NCBI GenBank assembly: GCA_027941995.1
Contig: CP115966.1
Coordinates: forward strand, 1,984,001 to 2,048,000
Origin: Erythrobacteraceae bacterium WH01K
Lineage (GTDB): Bacteria > Pseudomonadota > Alphaproteobacteria > Sphingomonadales > Sphingomonadaceae
Direction: 5' to 3'
DNA length: 64,000 bases
The notes beneath the pieces are model-generated. The model made no database searches, had not been told where the DNA came from, and saw only the letters and a list, made by a program, of their open reading frames with translations. Both the position numbers and the translations under genes were made by a program. Within the stretch, counting starts at the first letter, position 1. Every line of letters begins with the position of its first letter. Below, piece by piece: positions 1 to 7,652 of this stretch.

Positions 1-635
1 TCGGGGATGATGATCACGTCCCCGGGCTTCAGCATGACATTCGCCTTGCTGTCGCCGCGCTTCAAAAGATCGGACAGGCGCAGGCCGTATTCGCTCTGCC
101 TCCCCGCCTGGGGATCGAAACGGATCAGTTTGGAGCGGTTGCCGGCGGCAAATTCACTCAGGCCGCCGACCGCGATCATGGCGTCGAGGACGGTCATGTT
201 GGCGCGGTAGGGGATGGAGGCCGGCTGCGCAGTCGCACCGATGATGCGAACCTGCTGGCTGAACGTCCCGGCGAACTCGGTCACGATCACCGACACGATC
301 GGCTGTTCGATGAACTGGGACAATTGCAGCCGGATGTCTTCCTGCAGCATGGCAGGCGTCTTGCCGACAGCGGGCATGTCCGCGACCAGCGGGATGGTGA
401 TACGGCCATCGGGACGCACCTGGATTTTCTCCGCACCCAGTTCCGGGTTGCGCCAGACGTGGATCGACAACTGGTCGAGCGGCCCGATCACATATTCCTG
501 GCTCGGCCCTTCCTGGTTGGCAACGAAGGCCGCCGGCGGCAGTTCGGGACCGCCCCCTGCTCCCGCACACCCGGCGAGCGCGAGTGTGGAAACGACGGAC
601 GTCGCGAGAATCTTGGTAATACCTTCTTTAGACAT
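1..635 (-). CDS. XrtA-type polysaccharide export lipoprotein (Wza/EpsE-like), 3' end outside window
   Basis: Outer-membrane polysaccharide export protein of the Wza/BexD type, which would form the channel through which exopolysaccharide leaves the cell. About 211 codons are visible; the C-terminus runs off the left edge. The N-terminus is a lipoprotein signal ending in the lipobox LALAGC (Cys23). A Poly_export domain follows at roughly residues 48-130 (starts YVIGPLDQL, includes VRPDGRITIPL), then an SLBB-like segment at about 130-205 (IIGATAQPASI, MTVLDAMIAVGGL, ending KPGDVIIIP). The ATG at 635 has a GGGAAG ribosome site eight bases upstream. It lies 166 bases downstream of the exosortase-A-associated decarboxylase on the same strand, which places it in the XrtA exopolysaccharide locus. 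I am sure of the family; that it belongs to the XrtA system is inferred from its neighbours. Confidence 0.88.
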   Translation of the reverse strand, partial: MSKEGITKILATSVVSTLALAGCAGAGGGPELPPAAFVANQEGPSQEYVIGPLDQLSIHVWRNPELGAEKIQVRPDGRITIPLVADMPAVGKTPAMLQEDIRLQLSQFIEQPIVSVIVTEFAGTFSQQVRIIGATAQPASIPYRANMTVLDAMIAVGGLSEFAAGNRSKLIRFDPQAGRQSEYGLRLSDLLKRGDSKANVMLKPGDVIIIP

Positions 636-801
636 CGAGATGCTTCCCTGGCCAGACCTTGGGGTTCGCAGCGCTCCGGCTTGTCCGGACACACTGGTCC
701 CCGCGATTTGGGGCTTTCCTCGCCAAAAAGGGTGAACATCTCGTTAGTTTTTGGCAGTTTCCGGGGGGTGATCCCGTTTCGGGACAATGGCCGCGTAAAG
801 G

Positions 802-2040
802 TTAAGCGAGCATTTGCCTTGCCGGACCCTGGCCCAGGAACGCCGAAGGTGACGCGGTTGCGCCGTAAGCCCCGGCACAAAATACCGCCACGAGGTCGTC
901 AACCTCTGCCCGGGGCAGTTCGGCCCGGTCCGCCAAGCGGTCGAGCGGTGTGCAAAGGCATCCGACCACGCTGGCCAGATCATCGGCGGGAGCGGCAAAA
1001 TTGCTTGCAATTGCAACGGGATAATTGCGCCTGATGACCGTCCCGAAATTGCCGGACGCGGCTAGCTGGTGATGCAGGCCGCCATCGGTCACGAGAAATG
1101 TCTTCCCATGGCTGACCTTCCGGTCGACGATGCGGGTCAGGTAAACCCCGGCGAGCCCCACGAGATAGCGGCCGAGCTCGATGCAAAGATGCGCGCTTTC
1201 CAGCGTTTCCGGCAGGGTATCGAACCTTTGCGCCAGCGCATCGCCAATGCGGGAAATATCCAGTTCCTCGTCCCCGAAGAAGTACGGAATTCCGAATCCG
1301 CCCCCCATGTTCAGTTTCGGCAGGGGCTGTCCGATATCGCGCGCGATCCGGTCGGCAAGCTGGAGAACATTGGCCTGTGTCTCGATGATGGCGTCGGCAT
1401 CCAGCGCCTGCGAACCGGTATAGATGTGAAGGCCGCGCCAGTCGGCTCCGGCTGCGATGATCTCGCGGCCCAAGGCAGGCACGCGCTCGGCATCGACACC
1501 GAACGGCTTGGCCCCGCCGCCCATCTTCATGCCGGAGCCTTTCATGTCGAAATCAGGGTTAACGCGAATGGCCAGACGAGGGGTCTTTCCCAGCTCGTCC
1601 CCGATCCGCAGGGCGCGGTGTGCTTCTGCCTCGGATTCCGTATTCAGCGTGACGCCGGCTTCGATCGCGGCACGCAGCTCCTCGTTCCTCTTGCCCGGCC
1701 CGGCAAAGCTGACGCGGCCCATGTCGGCACCGATTTCGCGCAGGATCGCAAGTTCACCGCCAGAAGCAATGTCGAACCCGTCGACGATGGGTTGCATATA
1801 TTCGAGCAAGGGTTCGAAAGGATTCGCCTTGATCGCGTAATTGATGCCCAGCCTGTCGGGCATGGCGGCACGAAGCGCGTCCATCCGCGCGGCCAGCCTG
1901 TCGCGGGAATACACGAACAGGGGCGTGCCGCCCGCCTCTGCAACCAGGTCGGACGCTTTCCTGCCGCCGATCGCCAGTTCGCCATCGACGGCCTCGTACC
2001 CGGCGGGAATCGGCCCAAGGGGCTTGGGCTTGATACTCAT
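802..2040 (-). CDS. PLP-dependent decarboxylase, exosortase A system-associated
   Basis: Fold-type III PLP decarboxylase related to diaminopimelate/ornithine decarboxylases (LysA superfamily), 412 residues. It matches the subfamily that travels with exosortase A loci. The PLP lysine is Lys71 in NYAIKANP. Other family landmarks are FDIASGGEL, the TIM-barrel histidine segment HIYTGSQ, the glycine-rich phosphate loop NMGGGFGIPY, and CELGRYLVG in the C-terminal beta domain. The ATG at 2040 overlaps the stop of the upstream acyl-CoA ligase (ATGA), so the two are probably translationally coupled; the open frame continues upstream but only as a shadow of the ligase. The substrate is unknown. Because it is paired with an adenylating ligase and a carrier protein, an amino-acid-derived acyl group is plausible (inference). 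Confidence 0.9.
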   Translation of the reverse strand: MSIKPKPLGPIPAGYEAVDGELAIGGRKASDLVAEAGGTPLFVYSRDRLAARMDALRAAMPDRLGINYAIKANPFEPLLEYMQPIVDGFDIASGGELAILREIGADMGRVSFAGPGKRNEELRAAIEAGVTLNTESEAEAHRALRIGDELGKTPRLAIRVNPDFDMKGSGMKMGGGAKPFGVDAERVPALGREIIAAGADWRGLHIYTGSQALDADAIIETQANVLQLADRIARDIGQPLPKLNMGGGFGIPYFFGDEELDISRIGDALAQRFDTLPETLESAHLCIELGRYLVGLAGVYLTRIVDRKVSHGKTFLVTDGGLHHQLAASGNFGTVIRRNYPVAIASNFAAPADDLASVVGCLCTPLDRLADRAELPRAEVDDLVAVFCAGAYGATASPSAFLGQGPARQMLA

Positions 2041-3587
2041 GCGCCGATTTCCCGTGCCAGCGCCGTCCTGTCCAGCTTTCCATTGGGATTTAGCGGCATC
2101 GTCTCGCGCCAGTGAATTACGTGCGGTTGCATGAAGTTCGGTAGTTCCTTCGCCAGCATTCTGGGTAGCTTCTCTTGGGCATCCGCAGCATCCGGCTCTG
2201 CCCGCGCGACGAGGTGCACGGCCTGTCCCAGACGCTCGTCCCTGACGCCGAGAGCCACGGCTTCGGCCACCAGTCCGGTCGCCAGCGCCGCTTCCTCGAT
2301 CTCCTGCGGGCTGATGCGGTTGCCGGAACTCTTGATCATGGCATCGCGGCGACCGACGAAATGGAGAAGTCCCTCTTCGTCCCGCACGACCCTGTCCCCG
2401 GACCACACCGCGGTGCCGCCATATCGCGATTGGGCGGGCGCAGGTTTGAATCGCTGGGCCGTGCGCTCGCTGTCCTGCCAGTACCCTTGCGCGACCAGCG
2501 GTCCGCAGTGCACCAGTTCGCCCTCCTCGCCCGGCCCGGCGACCCTGCCTGCATCGTCGATCACCAGGATCTCGGCAAAGGGGATGGCCGTGCCCATCGA
2601 TGTCGGATGCCGCTCGACAAGGTCGGGCTCGAGATAGGTCGAGCGAAAAGCCTCTGTCAGGCCATACATAGGGAACAGCCACGCATCCGGGAACAGGTCG
2701 CGCAAATCGTCCACCAGCTGGACCGTCAGCGCCCCGCCCGAATTGGTCAGGCGGCGCATTGATGCAGAGGCCTCCTCGCTCCACTTCACCTCGGTCAACT
2801 GCACCCAGAGTGGCGGAACCGCAGCCAGCGTCGTGACACGGTGCTTCGCGCAGGCTTTCACAACGTCGCGAGCGAAGAGGTAATCGAAGGGCACCACGCT
2901 GGCCCCGGCATACCAGGCATTGAGCAGCTGGTTCTGGCCATAATCGAAGCTGAGCGGCAGTACGCCGAGCACGACATCGTCCGCTTCCATTCGCAGATAG
3001 TCGGCAACGCTGACCGCGCCCAGCCACATATTGGCATGGCTCAGCATCACGCCCTTGGGCCTGCCGGTCGATCCGCTGGTGTAGAGTATGGCTGCCAGTG
3101 CACCGACATCGGCATCGGACGGGCCGAGCGCTCCGCCATGTTCCTCCGCCAGCGTCCATGCCTCGTCCTCTTCGACCAGGCGGAGCCCGTCCGGCAATGG
3201 CTCGTCTGCCAGCGCTTTCAACCGAGAGGCAGTGCCGATCAGCAGCTTCGGCGTGCAGTCGAACAGGATATGCGATGCCTGCGCCCGCTTCAGGAGGGGA
3301 TTTACCGGCACGTGGACGAGACCGGCTCTCGCGCAGGCGAGCGGCAGCAGGCAGGTCATCTCGCCCTTCGCAGCCCAGCTCGCGACCCGCGCGCCCTCTT
3401 CCGGCACAACGTCCTTCAGCCATGACGCCAGCAAGGCGACACGGCTTCTTAAGTCCTCGTAACTAAGAGTGCGTTCGCGCAGCACCAGCGCGGGCGCATC
3501 GTCCGCACCGCGCAGGACCAGGTGATCGAGCGGTTTCGGCGTCTCGCCGGGCAGGTCTTCGCGGGTCGTGTCGGGCCGGGGCTGCAT
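2037..3587 (-). CDS. acyl-CoA ligase (AMP-forming), exosortase A system-associated
   Basis: ANL-superfamily adenylating enzyme of 516 residues that activates a carboxylic acid as acyl-AMP and transfers it to CoA or a carrier protein. Visible core motifs are the P-loop YTSGSTGRPKGV at residues 169-180, the YGLTEAF segment that contacts the adenylate, GDRVVRDEEG, and the C-terminal catalytic lysine in LNPNGKLDR near residue 507. This is the ligase subfamily found beside exosortase A exopolysaccharide genes. It overlaps the following decarboxylase gene by ATGA. Its ATG lies only 20 bases from the divergently read transferase start at 3608, so its promoter must overlap that gene's coding region or the mRNA has almost no leader. 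The natural substrate is unknown; the nearby stand-alone carrier protein is an obvious candidate acceptor. Confidence 0.9.
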   Translation of the reverse strand: MQPRPDTTREDLPGETPKPLDHLVLRGADDAPALVLRERTLSYEDLRSRVALLASWLKDVVPEEGARVASWAAKGEMTCLLPLACARAGLVHVPVNPLLKRAQASHILFDCTPKLLIGTASRLKALADEPLPDGLRLVEEDEAWTLAEEHGGALGPSDADVGALAAILYTSGSTGRPKGVMLSHANMWLGAVSVADYLRMEADDVVLGVLPLSFDYGQNQLLNAWYAGASVVPFDYLFARDVVKACAKHRVTTLAAVPPLWVQLTEVKWSEEASASMRRLTNSGGALTVQLVDDLRDLFPDAWLFPMYGLTEAFRSTYLEPDLVERHPTSMGTAIPFAEILVIDDAGRVAGPGEEGELVHCGPLVAQGYWQDSERTAQRFKPAPAQSRYGGTAVWSGDRVVRDEEGLLHFVGRRDAMIKSSGNRISPQEIEEAALATGLVAEAVALGVRDERLGQAVHLVARAEPDAADAQEKLPRMLAKELPNFMQPHVIHWRETMPLNPNGKLDRTALAREIGA

Positions 3588-3607
3588 GGAAACGGAGAAT
3601 TGTCCTC

Positions 3608-4609
3608 GTGAATGCGATTGCGGCCAGCTATCACGACAGGGTTAACGTCTTGCAAGAGACGCGTGACCTTGCGTCCTCTCCTTTCGACAGGCCGGAATGG
3701 TTCGCCTTGCTGGCGCGCGACACGCCGCCCCTGGTCGCCTTTGCCAGCAAGGGCGAGAACCTGGCTGCGCTCGCTCTCACGCAAACCGGCGGACGGATAG
3801 AGCCGCTACGCAACTGGTACAGCTTCACCTGGAGGCAATTGGCGTCGGGCGGGACCGACGGCGACCGTCTGCTAGAATCCATCGCCGCCGGCCTGCGATC
3901 GCGCGCCCCACGCGTGACCCTGTGGCCCGTGCCCGACGAAGACGGGTCGGCCACCCGGCTGGAAACCGCATTCCGGAGCGCAGGCTGGCTGGTGCAGCGC
4001 GAGGAGTGCGACTCCAATCACGTCCTGCCTGTCGCTGGCCGCACATTCGACCAGTACTGGGCCTCTCGCCCGGGCCGCATGAGGACCACGCTCAAGCGCA
4101 AGGCCAAGAAGGTCGACGTCGTTCTGCACACAAGTTTCGACGGGGCGGCGTGGGACGGCTACGAGGCCATCTACGCCGCCAGCTGGAAGCCTGCCGAAGA
4201 GACTCCCGCCCTCCTCCGCCGCTTCGCCGAGGAAGAGGGTGACGCAGGGCGCATCAGGATGGCTGTTGCCCATGCAGACGGCCTGGCCGTCGCAGCGCAG
4301 TTCTGGACGGTCGAGCGGGGCACGGCCTACATACACAAGCTGGCACACCTGGAATCGCACCGGAATTTGAGTGCCGGCACCACGCTCAGCGCAGCCCTTT
4401 TCAGGCATGTAATCGACGTCGACGGCGTCGCGCTGGTGGATTTCGGAACCGGGAATGATGGCTACAAGGCGGACTGGATGGAAGAGGTGCGCCCCCGTTA
4501 CCGCATCGATTGTCTCGACCCGCGCCAGCCGCGTGCGTGGGGCCCGATCGGGAAACGTCTCCTGCGCTCCGCGGCCCGGCGGCTTGCACCGAGGCCCGCG
4601 GAAAGCTAG
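3608..4609 (+). CDS. GNAT-fold acyltransferase (BioF2/FemAB-like), XrtA locus
   Basis: Protein of 333 residues resembling the FemAB/CelD-type GNAT-fold transferases (Acetyltransf_6, BioF2-like). In this family the C-terminal half carries the acyl-CoA or aminoacyl binding fold. Characteristic stretches are the basic RTTLKRKAKKV, then YEAIYAASWKP, the beta strands AVAAQFWTVERG and AYIHKLAH, and the terminal VDFGTGNDGYKADWM. The start is GTG at 3608, preceded by GGAGA nine bases upstream. It is the first gene of a plus-strand operon with a carrier protein and two hydrolases. Likely job (inference): transfer of an activated acyl or amino-acyl group onto a sugar or lipid precursor of the surface polysaccharide. 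Family assignment is firm at fold level only. Confidence 0.72.
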   Translation: MNAIAASYHDRVNVLQETRDLASSPFDRPEWFALLARDTPPLVAFASKGENLAALALTQTGGRIEPLRNWYSFTWRQLASGGTDGDRLLESIAAGLRSRAPRVTLWPVPDEDGSATRLETAFRSAGWLVQREECDSNHVLPVAGRTFDQYWASRPGRMRTTLKRKAKKVDVVLHTSFDGAAWDGYEAIYAASWKPAEETPALLRRFAEEEGDAGRIRMAVAHADGLAVAAQFWTVERGTAYIHKLAHLESHRNLSAGTTLSAALFRHVIDVDGVALVDFGTGNDGYKADWMEEVRPRYRIDCLDPRQPRAWGPIGKRLLRSAARRLAPRPAES

Positions 4610-4647
4610 GGAGCGCGGCACTTTCAGCAGTGGATGAAGCACCTATC

Positions 4648-4953
4648 ATGACCGGACAGGGGGTCCCCGCGACCGACAATTCGTTGCGCAGCCGTGCATC
4701 CATCGACCGCGATCTGCGACAGATCCTGTGCGACGTGCTCGGCCTCGACACGGACGAAGTCGACGATTTCGACGCCGATACCGGCTTGTTCGGACACCTT
4801 CCCGAGCTCGATTCCATGGCGGTCGCAGGTCTTCTCACCGAAATGGAAGACCGGCTGGACATCGTGATCGAGGATGACGACGTCGATGGCGAGATGCTCG
4901 AAACCTATGGCGGGCTGCTCGCATTCACCGAAGCAAAAGTGGCCGAAAGCTAG
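4648..4953 (+). CDS. stand-alone acyl carrier protein, XrtA locus
   Basis: Acidic four-helix carrier protein of 101 residues. The phosphopantetheine attachment serine is Ser56 in the motif LDSMAV; the region before it (LCDVLGLDTDEVDDFDADTGLFGHL) reads as helix I and loop I of an acyl/peptidyl carrier protein. It is not the fatty-acid synthase AcpP, which is shorter and carries DSLD. The ATG at 4648 is taken as the start because the fold begins soon after; an in-frame GTG at 4630 is possible. The gene sits between the GNAT-like transferase and hydrolase 2, with a 38-base gap upstream and 9 bases downstream, so all are likely co-transcribed. It probably shuttles the acyl group activated by the ligase at 2037-3587 (inference). 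Confidence 0.85.
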   Translation: MTGQGVPATDNSLRSRASIDRDLRQILCDVLGLDTDEVDDFDADTGLFGHLPELDSMAVAGLLTEMEDRLDIVIEDDDVDGEMLETYGGLLAFTEAKVAES

Positions 4954-4962
4954 GTCGGCGCC

Positions 4963-5655
4963 ATGTTCGCGTCATGGCCCTGCCCGCTGCCGGGCGGCAA
5001 GACGGCGCAGGAAAATGCCCGCGTTTTCGATCAGGACCGGAAGCGGCGCATCCTCGTGCTGGCGCCGCTGTTCGATGAACATAACAAGATGCGCCATCAG
5101 CTGGTCGAGGTGATGCAGAGGCTCGATCACGCCGGCCTCGACAGCATCCTGCCCGACTTGCCCGGCAGCAATGAAAGCCTCGAACCCCTGCAGGACCAGT
5201 CGCTGGGTAGCTGGCGCACCGCCATCGAGGCGGCGGCAAAGCACTGGCGCGCGACCCACGTGCTGGCAGCGCGCGGAGGCGGCCTGCTTGCACCCGGCGG
5301 TTATCCCGGATGGCTTTACGGCGCGGTCGCAGGCAAGCAATTGCTCCGCTCCATGATCCGGGCCCGCACGATTGCGGCGCGCGAGCAGGGACGCGAGGAA
5401 AGCAGCGAGGCGCTTCTCGGCACCGGGCGCACCCAAGGCCTCGAACTGGCAGGCTGGTCGCTGGGGCCGCAGATGGTGCGCGACCTCGAGGAATCTCGGA
5501 AACCGGCGCCAGAAACCCTGTCCCTAATCGAACATGTCGCCCTTGGCGGGACGCCTCTCTGGCTAAGGGCCGAGCCGGACAGCGATGCCGAACAGGCGGA
5601 CGCGCTGGCAGGCCATGTAACAGCGTCGCTCGGCATTGCAGGGCCAATGGCGTGA
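4963..5655 (+). CDS. alpha/beta hydrolase 2, exosortase A system-associated
   Basis: Small alpha/beta-hydrolase-fold protein of 230 residues, similar to the hydrolase 2 family of exosortase A loci. The first half contains the strand LVLAPLFDEHNKMRH, the loop DLPGSNES where true hydrolases show DxxGxGxS, and a segment VLAARGGGLLA at the position of the nucleophile elbow. That elbow has no serine or cysteine (normally GxSxG), so it may not be a classical hydrolase. The stop overlaps the GTG start of hydrolase 1 (GTGA), indicating translational coupling. Role in surface polysaccharide assembly is inferred from location only; similarity to the named family is moderate. Confidence 0.7.
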   Translation: MFASWPCPLPGGKTAQENARVFDQDRKRRILVLAPLFDEHNKMRHQLVEVMQRLDHAGLDSILPDLPGSNESLEPLQDQSLGSWRTAIEAAAKHWRATHVLAARGGGLLAPGGYPGWLYGAVAGKQLLRSMIRARTIAAREQGREESSEALLGTGRTQGLELAGWSLGPQMVRDLEESRKPAPETLSLIEHVALGGTPLWLRAEPDSDAEQADALAGHVTASLGIAGPMA

Positions 5656-6440
5656 ACCGGCTTCACCTGACCTTTGCCTGCGGCAAATCCCGGCTCGGCG
5701 CGACGCTGGACACGGCGCCGGCCAAGACCGGACTTCTTCTGGTGAGCGGCGGTAACGAGATCCGCTCAGGTGCGTTTTCGGGGCAGGCCGGGCTTGCTGC
5801 AGATATTTCTGCGGCCGGATTTCCGGTGTTCCGTTTCGACCGTCGCGGCATCGGGGACAGCGAAGGGAAAAATCGCGGGTTCGAGAAAAGCGCAAAGGAC
5901 ATAGGCGCTGCCCTCGAAGCCTTTCGCGCCATCGTCCCGACCATGGAGAAGGTCGTGGGCCTCGGCAATTGCGATGCTGCCAGCGCGCTGATGCTGGCAG
6001 GCGGTGCCGGGTGCGACGGCCTGGTCCTGTCCAACCCCTGGACGATAGAGGATGGCGACGGGCAGGATACCGCAGCGCCGCCGCCCGATGCGATCCGCGC
6101 GCGCTACCTCGCGAAGCTGAAGAACCCGCGCGAAGTCGTGCGTCTGGTCAGTGGCGGCGTGAACCTGCGCAAGCTGGCTGGCGGACTCCGCAAATCGATG
6201 GGCAAGGCACCTGCGCCGACCGGACTTGCCGAGCGGATGCGGGCTGGCATCGAGGGCTATGACGGGCAGGTTCGTTTCCTGCTGGCAGGCACCGACCGCA
6301 CGGCGCAAATGTTCGCTGCCACCTGGCCGCAGGACGACCAGCGCATCCACACTTGCGAAAACGCCACCCACGCCTTTGCCGGGGCATATGCAAGCGAATG
6401 GTACCGCGCACAGGTGCTGGAGGCCTTGCGCGCCGCTTGA
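5652..6440 (+). CDS. alpha/beta hydrolase 1, exosortase A system-associated
   Basis: Alpha/beta-hydrolase of 262 residues matching the hydrolase 1 family of exosortase A loci. After the first strands (LLLVSGGNEIRSG) comes the oxyanion-side motif FRFDRRGIGDSEG, then the nucleophile elbow GLGNCDAAS, where cysteine replaces the usual serine. A late histidine lies in ENATHAFAG, fitting the end of a catalytic triad. The start is GTG at 5652 inside the stop of hydrolase 2; the open frame extends upstream only as an overlap shadow. It is the last gene of the four-gene plus-strand operon and is followed after 15 bases by the convergent methyltransferase. Thioesterase or transacylase activity on the carrier protein is a reasonable guess, not shown. 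Confidence 0.82.
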   Translation: MNRLHLTFACGKSRLGATLDTAPAKTGLLLVSGGNEIRSGAFSGQAGLAADISAAGFPVFRFDRRGIGDSEGKNRGFEKSAKDIGAALEAFRAIVPTMEKVVGLGNCDAASALMLAGGAGCDGLVLSNPWTIEDGDGQDTAAPPPDAIRARYLAKLKNPREVVRLVSGGVNLRKLAGGLRKSMGKAPAPTGLAERMRAGIEGYDGQVRFLLAGTDRTAQMFAATWPQDDQRIHTCENATHAFAGAYASEWYRAQVLEALRAA

Positions 6441-6455
6441 GCGCCTTGCCCTGGC

Positions 6456-7652
6456 CTAGCGCACGAACAGACTCGCCAGTTCGACGTGGGTGCTCCATCG
6501 GAACTGGCCGACCGGACGCACTTCCTGCAAGGCGAAACCCGCTTCTACCAGAGAGCGTGCGTCCTTCGCCCAGCTGGCAGGATTGCAGCTGACATAGACC
6601 ACACCCGTGACCGCGCTTTCGGCGATACGGGCCACCTGTTCCTTCGCACCGGCGCGCGGTGGGTCCAGGAGGATGGCATCGAAGGCTCCGCATTCGCTGG
6701 CATCCAGTGGATTGCGAAACAGGTCACGGTGCGAAAAGTCCAGCGAGCCGGAAACACGCCTTGCAGGTCCGGTCGCGGCAAGGATCGCGGACCGCGCGGC
6801 CTCGACCGCCGTCACATGGCTGCGCCCGGCCAGAGCGAAGCCGAACGTTCCCAGTCCGGCAAACAGGTCCGCAACCCGGTCACAGCCTTCGGTCCATTCC
6901 CGTGCTGCCGCGACGAGCGCCGCTTCCCCGTCCTGCGTCGCCTGCAGGAACGCGCCGGCGGGGTACGGTACTGGCACGCCGCCGAGGCGGATGGTCACCG
7001 GCTCCGGTTCCCAGACCGGTTCCGCGCCGAAGCCGTGATCGACACTGAGCCGGGCGAGACCCTGGGCCCGCGCGAAGTCGAGCAGCCCTTCGGTCTGTTC
7101 CAGCCCCTCGGGCGCCGCCCCGCCGATACTCATGTCGACGCCTTGGTCTACCTGCGTCAGGCCGAGTTCCCCGGCCTTCGCCTGGGGCCAGCTGGCAAGC
7201 AGTTTCCGCGCTGCTGAAACCTGGGCGAAAAGTTCCGGCAGCAGGACATGGCATTCGGTCATGTCGACGATGCGGTGCGAGCGTTCCTCGCGGAAGCCGA
7301 TGACGATCCGCTTCCCCACGCGCTGGAAATGCAGCGTGGCGCGCCTGCGGGTGCGCGGAGGGGAAAGATGGGTCGGCGCGATGGTTTCGGGCGTCAGGCC
7401 CTGCCCCTCTGCCGCCAGCACGACGCGGTCGCGCACGAAGGCGGCCAGCGCGTCTTCGCCCACGTGCTGCAACTGGCACGCACCGCATTTCGGGAAGTGG
7501 CGGCATGGCGGTTCCACATGATGCGGCCCCTTCACCAGCGAGCCGTCGGCTGCAAGGCTATCGCCGGTCACGCCGCCGGGCACGTGCTTACCGTCCGCCG
7601 TCACGCCGTCGCCGCGCGCGGCGATCCGGATTATCGGGTTTTCGTCGTTCAT
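6456..7652 (-). CDS. class I SAM-dependent RNA methyltransferase, TrmA/RlmD family
   Basis: Uracil-C5 RNA methyltransferase of the RumA/TrmA superfamily, 398 residues. Near the N-terminus the cysteines Cys50, Cys56 and Cys59 (CRHFPKCGAC) plus one in TECHVL match the [4Fe-4S] ligands of RlmD. The SAM site is DLFAGLGTFGFAL, followed by ILLDPPRAG. The catalytic cysteine is in VSCNPASW, and the C-terminal general base region reads STHVELASLF. The N-terminal TRAM domain is short. I chose ATG 7652 because it overlaps the stop of the NAD(P)HX repair gene as ATGA and gives a normal N-terminus. Whether the target is 23S rRNA or tRNA cannot be read from sequence alone. Confidence 0.9.
   Translation of the reverse strand: MNDENPIIRIAARGDGVTADGKHVPGGVTGDSLAADGSLVKGPHHVEPPCRHFPKCGACQLQHVGEDALAAFVRDRVVLAAEGQGLTPETIAPTHLSPPRTRRRATLHFQRVGKRIVIGFREERSHRIVDMTECHVLLPELFAQVSAARKLLASWPQAKAGELGLTQVDQGVDMSIGGAAPEGLEQTEGLLDFARAQGLARLSVDHGFGAEPVWEPEPVTIRLGGVPVPYPAGAFLQATQDGEAALVAAAREWTEGCDRVADLFAGLGTFGFALAGRSHVTAVEAARSAILAATGPARRVSGSLDFSHRDLFRNPLDASECGAFDAILLDPPRAGAKEQVARIAESAVTGVVYVSCNPASWAKDARSLVEAGFALQEVRPVGQFRWSTHVELASLFVR

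Noticed and set aside
636-801. Sigma-54-type promoter (GG-N10-GC) before the export gene
   Set aside because: Some exosortase A loci use sigma-54, but no pair of boxes with correct spacing was found; TCCGG-CTTGT-CCGGA at about 675 is only a small dyad.
2041-3423. N-terminal extension of the PLP decarboxylase into the ligase gene
   Set aside because: The frame stays open, but the extra residues are Arg-rich and unrelated to the family; ATG 2040 gives the family N-terminus and ATGA coupling.
6421-6460. Hairpin terminator between hydrolase 1 and the RNA methyltransferase
   Set aside because: AGGCC/GGCCT arms are five bases with a loop of nearly 30 bases, so not convincing.
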